In this document: piece by piece, positions 5,805-6,339 of the stretch
How the letters are laid out: each line of letters opens with the position of its first letter
How positions within the stretch are numbered: position 1 is the stretch's first letter
NCBI GenBank assembly: GCA_023390695.1
Contig: JAEWCJ010000474.1
Coordinates: forward strand, 1 to 6,339
Direction: 5' to 3'
Source: Pseudomonadota bacterium
GTDB lineage: Bacteria > Pseudomonadota > Alphaproteobacteria > Rhizobiales > Xanthobacteraceae
Length of the DNA stretch: 6,339 nt
Program-made: the position numbers and the translations under genes
Notes under the pieces: generated by a model
Databases searched by the model: none
What the model was told of the DNA's origin: nothing
What the model saw: only the letters and a program-made list of their open reading frames with translations

Positions 5805-6339
5805 TGTTCGACAAAATCCTCATCGCCAATCGCGGCGAGATCGCGCTCCGGGTGCTGCGCGCCTGCAAGGAACTTGGCATCCAGACCGTCGCCGTCCATT
5901 CCACCGCTGACGCGGACGCGATGCATGTGCGCCTCGCCGACGAGAGCGTCTGCATCGGACCTCCGGCCGCGCGCGACAGCTATCTCAATATTCCATCGCT
6001 GCTCGCTGCCTGCGAGATCACCGGCGCCGATGCCGTGCATCCGGGCTATGGCTTCCTGTCGGAGAATGCCCGCTTTGCGGAAATCCTGGCCGAGCACGAT
6101 ATCGGATTCATCGGGCCGAAGGCCGAGCATATCCGCCTGATGGGCGACAAGATCGAAGCCAAGCGCACCGCAAAGCGGCTCGGCATTCCGGGCGTGCCCG
6201 GCTCCGAAGGCGGCGTCACCGAAGACGGCGAAGCGCTCAAGATCGGCAGGGAGATCGGCTATCCCGTCCTGGTGAAGGCCCCCGCCCGCGGCGGCGGCCG
6301 CGGCATGGAGGTCGCAATTTACCAGCAGGAATTTAGCGT
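5804..6339 (+). CDS. accC: Biotin carboxylase subunit of acetyl-CoA carboxylase, N-terminal part, cut by window end
   Basis: The first 178 residues of an enzyme usually about 450 long are present. AccC uses ATP and bicarbonate to carboxylate the biotin on AccB. The start [20 protein letters not shown] is diagnostic of biotin carboxylases. [14 protein letters not shown] (79-92), FIGPK (102-106), MGDKIEAKR with the ATP-contacting Lys116, and Lys158 (the partner of E. coli Lys159) follow in order. The ATG at 5804-5806 overlaps the accB stop (TAATG), so translation is probably coupled and gives balanced subunits. The last about 60 bases are odd: the ATP-binding glycine-rich loop reads [14 protein letters not shown] instead of the near-invariant KA-x-x-GGGGRGM-[KR]-V, and the final residues (IYQQEFS) look unlike the family. 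I suspect sequence error at the edge. Confidence 0.95.
   Translation, partial: MFDKILIANRGEIALRVLRACKELGIQTVAVHSTADADAMHVRLADESVCIGPPAARDSYLNIPSLLAACEITGADAVHPGYGFLSENARFAEILAEHDIGFIGPKAEHIRLMGDKIEAKRTAKRLGIPGVPGSEGGVTEDGEALKIGREIGYPVLVKAPARGGGRGMEVAIYQQEFS

Noticed and set aside
1..6339. Mobile element, CRISPR array, tRNA/rRNA gene or phage remnant
   Set aside because: No spaced direct repeats, transposase or integrase motifs, or cloverleaf-like structures were seen on reading both strands, and the base composition is uniform apart from the last about 25 bases.

Overview
The window reads as ordinary chromosomal housekeeping DNA from an alphaproteobacterium, most likely of the order Hyphomicrobiales (Rhizobiales; Bradyrhizobium/Rhodopseudomonas/Xanthobacteraceae-like). 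The basis is high GC with strong GC bias at third codon positions on both coding strands, the protein families present, and a gene order (aminotransferase / M48-TPR protease / DsbA-like protein / aroQ / accB / accC) that I recall from that group. The taxonomic call rests on recall, not on a search. I see no mobile element, CRISPR array, tRNA or rRNA, and no gene-free stretch longer than about 180 bases.

Left part (1-2321, minus strand): one apparent operon read right to left. It begins with a fold-type I PLP-dependent aminotransferase (2321-1149). A membrane-anchored LssY_C-domain protein of unknown function follows (1164-349, GTG start, 16-base overlap with the aminotransferase). Last comes the N-terminus of an HtrA/DegP-like trypsin-type periplasmic protease (from 262 downward). 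The protease frame runs into a TGA at 4-2, at the very edge of the window.

Middle (2322-4710): a 151-base divergent intergenic region carries a plausible sigma-70-type promoter facing right. On the minus strand it also encodes a perfect 7-bp RNA hairpin with a GAAA loop in the aminotransferase leader. To the right lies a two-gene envelope quality-control unit: a secreted BepA/YfgC-like M48 zinc metalloprotease with a C-terminal TPR region, and 19 bases later a secreted DsbA/ScsC-like thiol oxidoreductase with a CGYC active site. A good intrinsic terminator follows at 4679-4710.

Right part (4711-6339, plus strand): a GC-rich leader with two hairpins, then aroQ (type II 3-dehydroquinate dehydratase, shikimate pathway), accB (biotin carboxyl carrier protein, GTG start) and accC (biotin carboxylase, cut by the window end). 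accB and accC share one base (TAATG). They supply the carrier and the biotin-carboxylating half of acetyl-CoA carboxylase, the first committed step of fatty acid synthesis.

I do not find a previously undescribed system. The points most worth a second look are a threonine in AroQ where type II enzymes normally have an active-site histidine, suspicious sequence at both window ends (a stop in the protease, a degraded glycine-rich loop in AccC) that suggests contig-end error, the GAAA-capped hairpin, and the protease/thiol-oxidoreductase pairing.
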